The notes: a model not told the origin generated them from the letters alone. A stretch of DNA of 64,000 nt from an uncultured Phascolarctobacterium sp. (GCF_900770955.1 NZ_CAAGLX010000013.1:124001-188000); one strand, 5' to 3'; positions 6,213 to 14,965 are shown, numbered from the stretch's first letter. Numbers and translations are program-made.

Positions 6213-8246
6213 ATGGTGAATAGGATTAACAGAAAAATGGGCTGGCTGATTTTTATTATAGCAGCCTGTATAGTTGAAGGCTTCTTTGCCTGGCAAAGCT
6301 TCGGCGGAACGCATCCCTTTCCGCTGAATGAGTTTGGCTTTCAGATTTTTGATCATGTGTTGCGTGACAGCGTTTTGGCAGAGATAGCATATCTGCTGTA
6401 TTACCGGCGTAAGCGTGTGCCGGACAGATTGCAGCGCTATTTTCCCGTTATTGTTATCGGTATTCTTTATCTGGGAGAAGCCTTTTTCATGGTAAACCAG
6501 CTTAGTCTGGATAAAGGTTTGCAGACAAGCCTTTCGGTGCTGGCCGGTATTAACAATAACATTTTTGTTGTGCTGCTCATGGCAATGTGCTACCATAAAT
6601 GGCCTAATATAGGAATGAAAATCCTTTATTTTGCCGTTTATGTATTTTCTGCCCTGGCAGTGGTTTTTGACGGCTTTTACTTTTGGCAGACCTCCATGCA
6701 TGTGGAGAGCGTTCTCTTCCAAAATCTGAACATCTATGCTGTCAAAGGTATTTTCGCGACGATGAGCAATACGATGATTGCCGGTATTGTTATCAGCATA
6801 GTTGTGATTTTACTGCTTTTTTATGTACCGAAGCCGCAGAAGCGTAAGCCGAACTTTGCTTGGTCGCTTTTGTGCGTGGCCATGTTCACCCTTGGACTGA
6901 ACCTTACCGACAGACTGCTTGGTTATGCAGGCATGTACGGCGTGGAAAATGTTATCGGTATGTATGCGGAGGTAGAGAACGAAAAGACACGCATGAACTA
7001 CCGCAATATGCTTTCCGTGCCTGTTAACGTGAATTTTGTCAGCAAGGCGATTTTCGATACGGATAAAATTGCCGGCGGCAAGCATGTGGAGCAGCGCGAG
7101 CTTACTGCCAAGGATAAAACGCGTCTGACGGAAATGGGCATTGATGTGCCTAAAGCCAAGATAGCCAAAATAAAACCGCAGTATGACCGTGTTGTGCTGC
7201 TGATTCTGGAATCTATGCATCGCGATTACATTAACTACTATAACAAGGATATTCCCGAAAAGGCTACACCGTTTTTAAACAGTCTGGTTATCCGTTATCC
7301 GCATATGAACAGGTATTATTCCTCTGCAGTGCCGACAACGCAGGGCTTGAATGCTACCTTCCGTTCGCATCTGATTATGGATAAGGATATTTCCGGCAAA
7401 AATACGCCCTCACTGTTCCGCAGTGTGCAGGCACAGGGGATGCGCGGCATTTTCATGAATGCCTCCAGCCAGTATTATGCCAACGAGCTGCGCGAATATC
7501 CGACGCAGTTCGGCATGAACGAATACTATGCCAAGGAATATCTGGAAAAGCAGGGCTATACAGGTGCCAGTGGCTGGGGCTTCCATAATGACGTAATGTA
7601 TGAGGAAACGTTGAAGCTGCTGGAAAAGGCCAAGGCGAAGAATGACCGTCTGGTGATGGTTACCAAAACCTTGGATATGCATCAGCCTTATCCTTATACA
7701 GGCTTCAGCTGGAACGAAATGCCGGATAATGTGCGCAGCAATCCCTTTATTACAGTGCGCGGCGTATATTGGGTTGATAAAACGTTGGAGCATTTCTTTA
7801 AGGAAGCGCAAAAGCGCGGACTGATGGATGACAGAACTCTGTTCATCATTACGAGTGACCATAATCCGCACAGCGGCGGCGAGTACACGAAACTCGTTAC
7901 CAAGGCTGAGGATAAGCAGAGCATTGCGCCGATTCCGCTGATTTTTGTGGCGAAGAATCTGGCACCGCTTAACAATCTGCGTACTAACGAATATGCTTCG
8001 CAGATTGATTTGGCACCGACGCTTTTGTATCTGTTGGGCATTGATGTGCCGGAGAAATTTATGGGCCGCAATCTTCTGCAGCCGACGGATATTCCCTATG
8101 CCTTAGGCTATTTTGGCGGCAAGGCGTTCTATTGGTCGGATGAGCGCCACTTTGTCGACCAGATGGATAAGCCTGTACCGGATACAGAATATGAGGATGC
8201 TTTAACAAACTATATTATTCATTATTATGGCTCGTGGCATCAATAA
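6213..8246 (+). CDS. LtaS-family phosphoglycerol transferase (sulfatase fold)
   Basis: 677 residues: an N-terminal block of about five membrane helices (to about 205, with a further hydrophobic patch near 215-230), a linker, and an extracytoplasmic alkaline-phosphatase/sulfatase domain from about 322. Likely metal and catalytic residues are Glu333 (LLILESMHRD), the PTTQG threonines at 375-376, and Asp549-His550 (FIITSDHNPH). LtaS enzymes move glycerol-phosphate from phosphatidylglycerol to an acceptor. In Gram-positives this makes lipoteichoic acid; in a diderm the acceptor could be LPS, a periplasmic glycan or a lipid. aaggaa precedes the ATG. It is the last gene of the gtrA operon. Confidence 0.88.
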   Translation: MVNRINRKMGWLIFIIAACIVEGFFAWQSFGGTHPFPLNEFGFQIFDHVLRDSVLAEIAYLLYYRRKRVPDRLQRYFPVIVIGILYLGEAFFMVNQLSLDKGLQTSLSVLAGINNNIFVVLLMAMCYHKWPNIGMKILYFAVYVFSALAVVFDGFYFWQTSMHVESVLFQNLNIYAVKGIFATMSNTMIAGIVISIVVILLLFYVPKPQKRKPNFAWSLLCVAMFTLGLNLTDRLLGYAGMYGVENVIGMYAEVENEKTRMNYRNMLSVPVNVNFVSKAIFDTDKIAGGKHVEQRELTAKDKTRLTEMGIDVPKAKIAKIKPQYDRVVLLILESMHRDYINYYNKDIPEKATPFLNSLVIRYPHMNRYYSSAVPTTQGLNATFRSHLIMDKDISGKNTPSLFRSVQAQGMRGIFMNASSQYYANELREYPTQFGMNEYYAKEYLEKQGYTGASGWGFHNDVMYEETLKLLEKAKAKNDRLVMVTKTLDMHQPYPYTGFSWNEMPDNVRSNPFITVRGVYWVDKTLEHFFKEAQKRGLMDDRTLFIITSDHNPHSGGEYTKLVTKAEDKQSIAPIPLIFVAKNLAPLNNLRTNEYASQIDLAPTLLYLLGIDVPEKFMGRNLLQPTDIPYALGYFGGKAFYWSDERHFVDQMDKPVPDTEYEDALTNYIIHYYGSWHQ

Positions 8247-8256
8247 AGTTATTAAA

Positions 8257-8291
8257 AAATACCGTTCCGCAGCAATGTGGGACGGTATTTG
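8257..8291 (+). terminator. Terminator after the LtaS-like gene
   Basis: Stem aataccgttcc / gggacggtatt with one wobble pair and a 7-10 nt loop. The T-run after it is short (ttt g ta). It is flanked by A-rich sequence on the left, so it may work in both directions. Confidence 0.65.
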
Positions 8292-8330
8292 TACTTTTAC
8301 TGCATAAATTCAGCCGTAAAAGCATGTATT

Positions 8331-8340
8331 TTGTATACAA
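8331..8340. promoter_or_regulatory. Palindrome TTGTATACAA upstream of dcuC, possible operator
   Basis: A perfect 10-bp palindrome 13 nt upstream of the -35 hexamer of the dcuC promoter. Operators of FCD-type GntR regulators often have the form TTGTATACAA. No GntR gene is in the window. Confidence 0.4.
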
Positions 8341-8352
8341 TTAGCAATATGC

Positions 8353-8381
8353 TTTTCAAAAAAGCCATAATAACATATAAT
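8353..8381 (+). promoter_or_regulatory. Promoter for dcuC-capA
   Basis: TTTTCA (8353-8358), 17-nt spacer, TATAAT (8376-8381). The dcuC ATG is 41 nt downstream with a ggaggg ribosome site. Confidence 0.65.
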
Positions 8382-8421
8382 ATTAATGCTAATATATTTT
8401 GTTTTATGGAGGGACTGAAAA

Positions 8422-9672
8422 ATGTTAATATTAGGTTGTATACTGGTCTTAATAACCTTATTTTTGCTGATCAAGCGTTATGAGGCAAGGATGGTACTGG
8501 TTGCTGCCGGTATCATAATGTGTGCTTGTGCCGGCAATCCTATGGCTGCACTGAATTCCTTTGCCAAAGGTATGGGAAGCAGTATGATTTCTTCTGCGTG
8601 CTCTAGCATGGGTTTTGCTTTGGTAATGCGTTTTACCGGTTGTGATAAGCATTTGATTAATTTCTTGGCTAAAGGGTTAACCAAAGTACATTTTTTGATT
8701 ATTCCCGGTGTTGTATTGGCAACTTTCGCTGTAAATATGGCGTTGCCTAGTGCTGCTGGTACCGCCGCTGCGGCAGGTGCAATTTTTATTCCTATTATGA
8801 TGGGAGCAGGTATTCATCCGGCTATGGCTGCTGCTGCTGTTAAATGCGGTACTTATGGCAGTATGTTAAATCCTGGCTTAGCACATAACCCGTTTGTGGC
8901 AAAAATAGCAGGCGTTGGCGTTATGGATGTAATTGCTTTCCATTATAAGGCAAACCTTGCATCTTTAGTTATTGCAGCTATTACGATTACTGTTATTGCA
9001 TATATGACTCATGAAAATAAAGACCATTTTGCAGAAGGTCTTGAATTAGAAGAAAACTTCAAAGTAAATTATCTGTATGCTTTGATGCCGATTATTCCTA
9101 TTGCCATCCTCCTTTTGGGAGCAACTAAGATTGTACCTGTGTTTAAGATGGGTGTTGCTCAGGCAATGATTATTGGCTGTATTCTGGCTTTGGCTGTTAC
9201 TAGAACTAATCCCGCAGAACTGACTAAATCGTTTTTTGATGGCATGGGAAAAGCTTATGCAGATATTATTGGTATCATAATTTCTGCAGGTGTATTTGTT
9301 GCTGGTATGAATGCTATGGGACTGGTAAAAGCTTTCACTAATGCTATGCTGAATAACCCGGCAATTGTTAAGATTGCTGCTTCCGTTGGTCCTTTCCTCT
9401 TAGGCTTGATAGTTGGTTCCGGTGATGCTGCAACTTTTGCTTTCAATGAAGCGATTACTCCTCATGCTGCTGATTTCGGTATGACTCCTGTACAAATGGG
9501 TAGTATGGCTACATTGGGCGGTACTCTTGGTCGTACGATGTCTCCAATTGCCGGTGCAACTATTATTGTAGCAGGTATTGCCGGTGTTAATCCGATGGAA
9601 ATTGCTAAACGCAATGCTCTGCCGATGGTTTTAGCTATGATTGTAGGTATGACTGTTCTGGTTATGCAGTAA
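8422..9672 (+). CDS. dcuC: DcuC-family C4-dicarboxylate transporter
   Basis: 416 residues, almost entirely hydrophobic with about 10-12 membrane segments; slightly shorter than E. coli DcuC (461). Family features include the glycine/alanine-rich re-entrant stretch ALPSAAGTAAAAGAIF, the LNPGLAHNPFVAKIAGV segment, and the C-terminal GGTLGRTMSPIAGATI. DcuC proteins move succinate, fumarate or malate in anaerobes. Substrate is not readable from sequence; related carriers move other small acids. Codons here end in T or A far more than in neighbouring genes, which suggests later acquisition or different expression. The CapA-like gene follows after 13 nt. Confidence 0.82.
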   Translation: MLILGCILVLITLFLLIKRYEARMVLVAAGIIMCACAGNPMAALNSFAKGMGSSMISSACSSMGFALVMRFTGCDKHLINFLAKGLTKVHFLIIPGVVLATFAVNMALPSAAGTAAAAGAIFIPIMMGAGIHPAMAAAAVKCGTYGSMLNPGLAHNPFVAKIAGVGVMDVIAFHYKANLASLVIAAITITVIAYMTHENKDHFAEGLELEENFKVNYLYALMPIIPIAILLLGATKIVPVFKMGVAQAMIIGCILALAVTRTNPAELTKSFFDGMGKAYADIIGIIISAGVFVAGMNAMGLVKAFTNAMLNNPAIVKIAASVGPFLLGLIVGSGDAATFAFNEAITPHAADFGMTPVQMGSMATLGGTLGRTMSPIAGATIIVAGIAGVNPMEIAKRNALPMVLAMIVGMTVLVMQ

Positions 9673-9685
9673 TTAGGAGGTAAAT

Positions 9686-10984
9686 ATGAAGGAAGTATCT
9701 ATTGCTTTAACTGGTGATTCTTTTATTACACAACGTTTACCGCGTGACAGTAAATTTGCTGCTTTGCAAAATTTCTTAGGAGCACATGATGTGCGTTTCA
9801 CTAACTTTGAAATTCTGTTGCATGACTTTGAAGTATATCCGGCTCCAGTAAGCGGTGGTACTTGGGCGGTTGCTCGTCCTGCTGTTTTACAGGATTTAAA
9901 AGATTTAAGTTTCAATATGTTTACCTGGGCTAACAACCATACCATCGACTGGAATCTGGGTGGCATTTTGACTACTATGAAGCATCTTGATGATAATAAA
10001 TGCTTACATGCCGGTGTAGGGCGTAATCTTGAAGAGGCATCTCAACCTAAATATTTAGATACGCCAAATGCGCGAGTTGCTATTATCGGTGTTACCTCAA
10101 CAATGAACGAATGGGGTATGGCAAGTAATCCGCGTCGAGATGTTTTGGGACGTCCCGGAGCTAATGTATTGCGTTATCAGGCAGTGCATAAGGTTAAGCC
10201 TGAGGATTTTGCTAAACTGAAAGAAATTGTAGAACAAACTGAGGTTAATGCAAATCGTCTGCTGAATGAAAAAGAAGGCTTTACCAAACCTGTTGTCGGT
10301 GGTTATTATGTAGGTAATATTCGCTTTGAACCTGATGAAAATCCCGGAACAGTTACAAAGATGAATCAGAAGGATGCAGCTCGTATTGTGCGTGCTATTA
10401 AAGAAGCAAAACGTCAGGCTGATGTGGTACTCGTGAGCCATCATAGCCACGAACGCAAAGGTTTGGACAAACATTTACCGGCAGATTTTGCACGTGATTT
10501 TGCTAAGCTATGTATTGATAGCGGTGCGGATGCTTTTGTCGGACATGGACCGCATATCTGGCGTGGTATTGAAATTTATAATGGTCATCCGATTTTCTAT
10601 AGCTTGGGTGATTTTATATTCCAAAATGATTGCGTTGAACGTCAGCCGACGGAATTTTATGACCTGTATGATTTGAGTCAGGAAAATACAGTGGCAGACG
10701 GACTGGATGCTCGTAGTGCCAATGATACTCGTGGCCTGGCTGTTGACAGACAGTGCTATGAATCTGCAATTGCTTCCTTTAAAATTACTGACGGTAAAAT
10801 CAGCCGTATTGAGCTGAAACCGTTGGAGTTGAATTTTAAGGCAGGTCGTGCAATGCGCGGTCGTCCGGGGTTGGCTGATCTTGAAACTGCCAACCGTGTT
10901 ATCAGTGAAATTGCCGAGCTTTCTATACCTTATGGTACAGAAATTACCAACGAAAATGGTGTAGGCATAATTGAAATTAAATAA
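9686..10984 (+). CDS. CapA-family protein, cytosolic, metallophosphoesterase-like
   Basis: 432 residues. It starts directly with the family core (ALTGDSFITQR, then RFTNFEILLHDFE and FTWANNHTIDWN), and later has VVLVSHHSHERKG, DAFVGHGPHIWRGIEIYNG and FYSLGDFIFQND. The conserved Asp, Asn-His and His-x-His residues are the expected dinuclear metal ligands of the CapA/PgsA phosphoesterase-like fold. No signal peptide or membrane anchor is present, unlike the capsule-making CapA of Bacillus, so poly-glutamate capsule synthesis is not implied. An aggagg site precedes the ATG and the codon use matches dcuC, so the pair probably moved together. Substrate unknown. Confidence 0.82.
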   Translation: MKEVSIALTGDSFITQRLPRDSKFAALQNFLGAHDVRFTNFEILLHDFEVYPAPVSGGTWAVARPAVLQDLKDLSFNMFTWANNHTIDWNLGGILTTMKHLDDNKCLHAGVGRNLEEASQPKYLDTPNARVAIIGVTSTMNEWGMASNPRRDVLGRPGANVLRYQAVHKVKPEDFAKLKEIVEQTEVNANRLLNEKEGFTKPVVGGYYVGNIRFEPDENPGTVTKMNQKDAARIVRAIKEAKRQADVVLVSHHSHERKGLDKHLPADFARDFAKLCIDSGADAFVGHGPHIWRGIEIYNGHPIFYSLGDFIFQNDCVERQPTEFYDLYDLSQENTVADGLDARSANDTRGLAVDRQCYESAIASFKITDGKISRIELKPLELNFKAGRAMRGRPGLADLETANRVISEIAELSIPYGTEITNENGVGIIEIK

Positions 10985-10992
10985 TTGCTTTT

Positions 10993-11033
10993 TATGCTGA
11001 TGTGCAGAGATTAATTTGTGCATCAGCATTTTC
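10993..11033 (+). terminator. Terminator after the capA-like gene
   Basis: Stem atgctgatg...catcagcat extended by partly paired tgca/tgtg inside, then ttttct. Confidence 0.8.
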
Positions 11034-11036
11034 TAT

Positions 11037-11066
11037 TTGCTCCCTTTTGCCTTCATGCGGTATAAT
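11037..11066 (+). promoter_or_regulatory. Promoter for the UDG-thrE operon
   Basis: TTGCTC (11037-11042), 18-nt spacer, TATAAT (11061-11066), with the gene start 18 nt further on; a short leader results. Confidence 0.6.
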
Positions 11067-11083
11067 AATGCATGGAGGAAATT

Positions 11084-11776
11084 ATGGATATTAATACTTT
11101 TCTTGATAAATTACAAAGCTATCACAGCGAGCAGGTTTTTAATCCCTGGCATGATTTTGATACAAGCTGTGATATAGGTCCGCAGGCTCCCGTTATCCGC
11201 AGTGCTAATCTGCGCCGTTATCTGGAGCTGCGCGCGGATGCACATTATTTGTTTATTGCTGAGGCCTTGGGCTATCAGGGCGGTCATTTCAGCGGTATTG
11301 CGATTACTTCGGAGCGTATTCTGCTGGGCCATCATCCTGATGTAGAGCCGAAAAGCGTTTTGGGCGAATGGGATTATCGCCGCACGAGCGATGTGGGCAG
11401 CGCTATGCTGAATAACACGCAGCGCCTGAAGGGCTTTAACGAGCCCACGGATACTGTTGTCTGGAATGCACTGAACAGTCACGGCCTTGCTTCCTTTGAT
11501 GTTATTTTGTGGAATATTTTTCCGTTTCATCCGTACAAAGCAGGCAACCTGCTGACAAACCGTACGCCCTCACCAAGCGAGCTGGATGTAGGCATTGAGT
11601 ACGCGCGGATGCTGTTGGAGCTGCGTCCGGGGATGAAGATTGTCGCTATCGGTCAGAAGGCGGCGACAATGCTGGCACGTTACGGCGTTGAATGTATGGC
11701 TGTGCCGCATCCTTCTATGGGCGGTGCCAACCGCTTCCGTGCGGCAGTGGCGCAGCTGTTAGGCGGTGAGGTATAA
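11084..11776 (+). CDS. Uracil-DNA glycosylase superfamily protein
   Basis: 230 residues. Motif one, FIAEALGYQGGHFSGIAIT then SERILLG, and the distal VPHPSMGGANRF (with the conserved His-Pro-Ser) fit the uracil-DNA glycosylase fold, subgroup of the family with GYxG-x3-SG-x4-TSE. No four-cysteine iron-sulfur cluster of family 4 is seen. It probably removes uracil or another damaged base, but enzymatic class is uncertain. The ATG at 11084 is chosen over the one at 11072 because ggagg lies between them at proper spacing. The stop overlaps the thrE-like start by one base (TAATG). Confidence 0.78.
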   Translation: MDINTFLDKLQSYHSEQVFNPWHDFDTSCDIGPQAPVIRSANLRRYLELRADAHYLFIAEALGYQGGHFSGIAITSERILLGHHPDVEPKSVLGEWDYRRTSDVGSAMLNNTQRLKGFNEPTDTVVWNALNSHGLASFDVILWNIFPFHPYKAGNLLTNRTPSPSELDVGIEYARMLLELRPGMKIVAIGQKAATMLARYGVECMAVPHPSMGGANRFRAAVAQLLGGEV

Positions 11777-12567
11777 TGGGACTGGAAGCTGCTCCTTTAA
11801 GCCGTGAACAGACGCTGCATATTGCTCTTGGTATGGGCAAGGCGCTTTTGAAAAACGGTGCGGAAACCTCCAGGGTAGAGGACACTATTTCCCGCTTTTG
11901 TCATACGCACGGCTATCACGATATTCATGTTTTTGTTACGCCGACGGTTATTATTTTAGGCGATGAGGAAAGCGAGGGTGCGACTATTATCAGCCGTATC
12001 CGTTATCGCAGTACTAATTTGAGCGTTATCAGTGCGGTGAATGATTTTTCCTATAATCTGAAACGTTGGCCGCTGAATTACGAAGCAACGCTGGAGTATC
12101 TGGAAGATTTGCGGCATAAAGCGCCTCCCTATGGCAAATGGCGTGTCTGCATGGCTTCGGCAATCAGCTCGGCAGCCTTTTCAGCAATGCTGGGAGGCAA
12201 CAGCCATGATTTTATCGCGGCCTTTATTACCGGCGGATTATCCATGGTGCTCTTAAAGCAGCTGGGCGGTTATCGTCCCAGCGCCTTTTGGGAAAATGCG
12301 CTTTCGGGTGCGGCAATCGGCGCACTGGCAATTTTTTGCTGTGAAATGGACGGAGAATGCACGCGTACCAATATTATTGTAGGTGCGCTGATGCCGTTCC
12401 TGCCAGGTGTAGCTTTTACCAATGGTCTGCGCGATTATATGGCCGGTGATTTGATTTCCGGCAATTCGCGTATTGCCGAGGCAATGCTTTTTGCTACGTC
12501 TATTGCAATCGGCTTGGCATTTAGTCTGCTTGTATGGTATCACTGGGGGTGGAAGCTATGGCAATAA
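11776..12567 (+). CDS. Threonine/serine exporter ThrE family, large (N-terminal) half
   Basis: 263 residues, DUF1212 / ThrE_1 type. The soluble N-terminal part (GMGKALLKNGAETSRVEDTI and the DIHVFVTPTVIIL strand) is followed by about five membrane segments from residue 130. In this two-gene form the second half is a separate protein, encoded next with a 10-nt overlap. Together they resemble single-chain ThrE of Corynebacterium, which exports threonine and serine. The substrate here is inferred only from family. Confidence 0.88.
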   Translation: MGLEAAPLSREQTLHIALGMGKALLKNGAETSRVEDTISRFCHTHGYHDIHVFVTPTVIILGDEESEGATIISRIRYRSTNLSVISAVNDFSYNLKRWPLNYEATLEYLEDLRHKAPPYGKWRVCMASAISSAAFSAMLGGNSHDFIAAFITGGLSMVLLKQLGGYRPSAFWENALSGAAIGALAIFCCEMDGECTRTNIIVGALMPFLPGVAFTNGLRDYMAGDLISGNSRIAEAMLFATSIAIGLAFSLLVWYHWGWKLWQ

Positions 12568-13040
12568 ATTATTTTCTGGCCTTTGGCTTTGCTTTTATTG
12601 CTACTGCTGCCTTCGGTATTCTGTTTCAGGCACCGCGCAAAAGCCTGCCTGTCAGCGGCGTTATCGGTGCGGTAGGCTGGGTAGTTTATTGCTATATCCG
12701 CAAGGATTTGAACTATGATTCTTTTTATGCCATGTTTTTTGCTACGGTTGCGCTTTCGCTTTTGAGCGAGCTGGCGGCGCGTATCTTCAAGCAGCCGGTA
12801 ACGATTTTCGTTATTCCCGGTATTATCCCAATTGTGCCGGGACTTGGCATGTATCGCGGCATGGCGGCGATTATAGAAAATAATTACGACACGGGCATGA
12901 ACATTCTCATAACCACCGGCATGGATGCCAGTGCTATTGCCTTGGGAATGATGCTTATGACGAGCGTGTTCCGTGTAATTAAGATAAGCAAGGATCATGA
13001 ACGCTTGCTGCAGCTGCTGCATAAGGAAAATAAAGAATAG
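12558..13040 (+). CDS. Threonine/serine exporter ThrE family, small (C-terminal) half
   Basis: 160 residues, DUF3815 / ThrE_2 type, with five membrane helices (about 4-20, 28-46, 52-70, 76-98 and 118-138). Landmarks are QPVTIFVIPGIIPIVPGLGMY and the early VSGVIGAVGWVVYCY. I start at ATG 12558, which has a gggtgg site inside the preceding gene; an in-frame start at 12534 would only add eight residues. Overlap with the larger half implies coupled translation and a heteromeric exporter. Confidence 0.88.
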   Translation: MAINYFLAFGFAFIATAAFGILFQAPRKSLPVSGVIGAVGWVVYCYIRKDLNYDSFYAMFFATVALSLLSELAARIFKQPVTIFVIPGIIPIVPGLGMYRGMAAIIENNYDTGMNILITTGMDASAIALGMMLMTSVFRVIKISKDHERLLQLLHKENKE

Positions 13041-13071
13041 ATTTGTTTACAGTGAGTGAGGGAAAGAAAAT

Positions 13072-13629
13072 ATGAGTTTAGCAGAACTGTTGCTGTTGGC
13101 GGTTGGTTTGGCGATGGATGCCTTTGCCGTTTCCGTTTGCGGCAGTATTGTGCTGACACCGGATAACAGATTGCGTGGAGCATTGCGCTTCGGCAGCTGG
13201 TTCGGAGCCTTTCAGTTTTTGATGCCTGTGATAGGCTATTTCGGCGCTGTATCGTTTCGTGATTATATTACGGAATATGACCATTGGCTTGCCTTTTTCT
13301 TATTGCTTTATCTGGGAATCAACATGATTCGTGAAGCAAACGAGGCCTGTCATGTCAAAAAAGATTATAGCGTGAAGGAGATGGCGGTGCTGGCGATTGC
13401 CACCAGTATTGACGCTCTGGCAGTAGGTATTAGTCTGGCCTTTTTGAATACAGATATCTGGTCCGCTTCTATACTGATTGGCGTGGTGACCTTTGCTATC
13501 GCAGCCTTTGGTGGTCTGGCAGGCTTTAAGCTGGGTGCTATGGCCGGCAAGAGAGCGGACGTTGTCGGCGGCTTGGTGCTGATTTTTATCGGTGTCAAAA
13601 TTTTGTTGGAACATACAGGAATAATTTAA
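13072..13629 (+). CDS. mntP: Manganese efflux pump MntP
   Basis: 185 residues with six predicted membrane helices and the internal duplication of the MntP family. The Asp motifs GLAMDAFAV (Asp16) and ATSIDALAVGIS (second half), needed for Mn(II) transport in E. coli MntP, are both present. It protects cells from manganese overload. Only 31 nt separate it from the thrE-like gene and there is no room for the yybP-ykoY manganese riboswitch that often precedes mntP, so it is likely read through from the upstream operon. gaggg precedes the ATG. Confidence 0.92.
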   Translation: MSLAELLLLAVGLAMDAFAVSVCGSIVLTPDNRLRGALRFGSWFGAFQFLMPVIGYFGAVSFRDYITEYDHWLAFFLLLYLGINMIREANEACHVKKDYSVKEMAVLAIATSIDALAVGISLAFLNTDIWSASILIGVVTFAIAAFGGLAGFKLGAMAGKRADVVGGLVLIFIGVKILLEHTGII

Positions 13630-13706
13630 GGAATAAAAGTTTAGCGGATTTGCTGCCCCTTTAGGCACGCTGAGCTTGAATTTATATTATTGAAAGGAAG
13701 ATAAAT

Positions 13707-14840
13707 ATGACGCAAGTAAATAAGGAGCGTATGCTCGCAGAATTTAAGGAAATTGTTGCCCTGCCTTGTCACAGCCTGCAGGAGCGTCCTGTATTCGAAC
13801 TGCTCAAAGGCAAATTAGAGTCTCTCGGCTTTACGGTGGAAGAGGATGACGCCGGTGAAAAGCTGGGTGGCAACTGTGGTAATCTGTGGGCATTTTTGCC
13901 TGCCAGCGCAGGTGTTGAAGGTGCGGTACGCGTGCTGCTTTCTGCACATATGGACGGTGTTGAGCCCTGCGGCGGCACTACCGTTATCCAAAAGGACGGC
14001 GTTTTATACAGCGACGGCACCACTATTCTCGGCGGTGATGATAAATCCGGCGTTGAGGGTATTTTAGAGGGTATTCGCCTGCTGCTGGAGGAAGGCGCTC
14101 CGCATGGTGATATCCAGATTCTCTTCACTGTTTGCGAGGAGGGCGGCGTTAACGGCTCCCGTTGCCTCGACCGCTCCAAGCTGCGTGCGGACGTTGGCTA
14201 TGCACTCGACGACGAAGGCGCTCCGGGCGAGATTGTTGTCGGTGCTCCCGGCCAGAAGAAATATAAAATCGATATTATCGGCAAAACCGCGCATGGCGGC
14301 TTGGAGCCGGAAAAGGGCATCAACTCTATTATGATTGCAGCCAAGGCACTGGCCGATGTTAAGCGTTATGGCCGTATTGATGAAGAAACCACCTGCAATA
14401 TCGGTATTATCGGCGGCGGTAAGGCAACTAATATCGTGCCGGATCTGGTAACTATCGAAGGTGATGCGCGTAGCCGTAACAAGGAAAAGCTGGAGGCTAT
14501 CTGCAAAGAAATCGTAGAAACTATTGCAACAAGTGCCGAAAAATACGGCGCTAAGGCAGAGGTTTTTGTGGATAACAAGTATGATTCCTTTGCTGTTGCC
14601 GAGGACAGCGATGTTGTGGCACTGGCGAAGGCTGCCTGCGCAATGCACGGCTTTACTCCGGATATTACGGTTACCGGCGGCGGCAGCGATGCCAACTTCC
14701 TCAATGCTTACGGCCTGCCCAGTGTAATTTTGGGTACCGGTATGGCTAACGTGCATACCGTAGACGAATACATTAAGGAAGAGGATTTGTATAATTCCGC
14801 TCTGATGGTTCATGGTATTTTGAAGGCTGCGGTAAAATAA
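13707..14840 (+). CDS. M20-family metallopeptidase (PepT-like)
   Basis: 377 residues, zinc aminopeptidase of the M20/M25/M40 superfamily, cytosolic. Zinc-site motifs appear in order: SAHMDGV (His81, Asp83), LGGDDKSG (Asp111), the catalytic TVCEEGG (Glu144-Glu145), the metal-site YALDDEG segment, and the dimerisation domain beginning at KKYKIDIIGKTAHGG (about 217-231). It is most like the tripeptidase-T-like proteins of Firmicutes (PepT2 type). Role is peptide turnover. aaggaa precedes the ATG; the gene stands alone before a strong terminator. Confidence 0.9.
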   Translation: MTQVNKERMLAEFKEIVALPCHSLQERPVFELLKGKLESLGFTVEEDDAGEKLGGNCGNLWAFLPASAGVEGAVRVLLSAHMDGVEPCGGTTVIQKDGVLYSDGTTILGGDDKSGVEGILEGIRLLLEEGAPHGDIQILFTVCEEGGVNGSRCLDRSKLRADVGYALDDEGAPGEIVVGAPGQKKYKIDIIGKTAHGGLEPEKGINSIMIAAKALADVKRYGRIDEETTCNIGIIGGGKATNIVPDLVTIEGDARSRNKEKLEAICKEIVETIATSAEKYGAKAEVFVDNKYDSFAVAEDSDVVALAKAACAMHGFTPDITVTGGGSDANFLNAYGLPSVILGTGMANVHTVDEYIKEEDLYNSALMVHGILKAAVK

Positions 14841-14866
14841 AAAAATAAAACGCTATATATAGCAAA

Positions 14867-14904
14867 AGGCCTGTATGTGCAAAACGCATGCAGGTCTTTT
14901 TTTT
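14867..14904 (+). terminator. Terminator after the M20 peptidase
   Basis: Stem cctgtatg / catgcagg (one wobble) with an A-rich loop, followed by tct and eight T. Confidence 0.88.
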
Positions 14905-14911
14905 AGGAAAT

Positions 14912-14940
14912 TTGACTATATAGCCGAATTAATGTATAAT
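14912..14940 (+). promoter_or_regulatory. Near-consensus promoter of the toxin-antitoxin pair
   Basis: TTGACT (14912-14917), 17-nt spacer, TATAAT (14935-14940). Short AT palindromes nearby (ctatatag in the spacer, ttatataa at 14945-14952) are candidate antitoxin operators. Confidence 0.8.
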
Positions 14941-14965
14941 TTAGTTATATAAAGGAGGTGCGATT

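Noticed and set aside
6213..8246. LtaS-like gene as proof of a Gram-positive (monoderm) organism
   Set aside because: LtaS-family enzymes also serve in diderms (for example periplasmic-glycan phosphoglycerol transferases), so this gene does not decide the envelope type.
13041..13071. Manganese (yybP-ykoY) riboswitch before mntP
   Set aside because: Only 31 nt separate mntP from the preceding gene, too little for this riboswitch.
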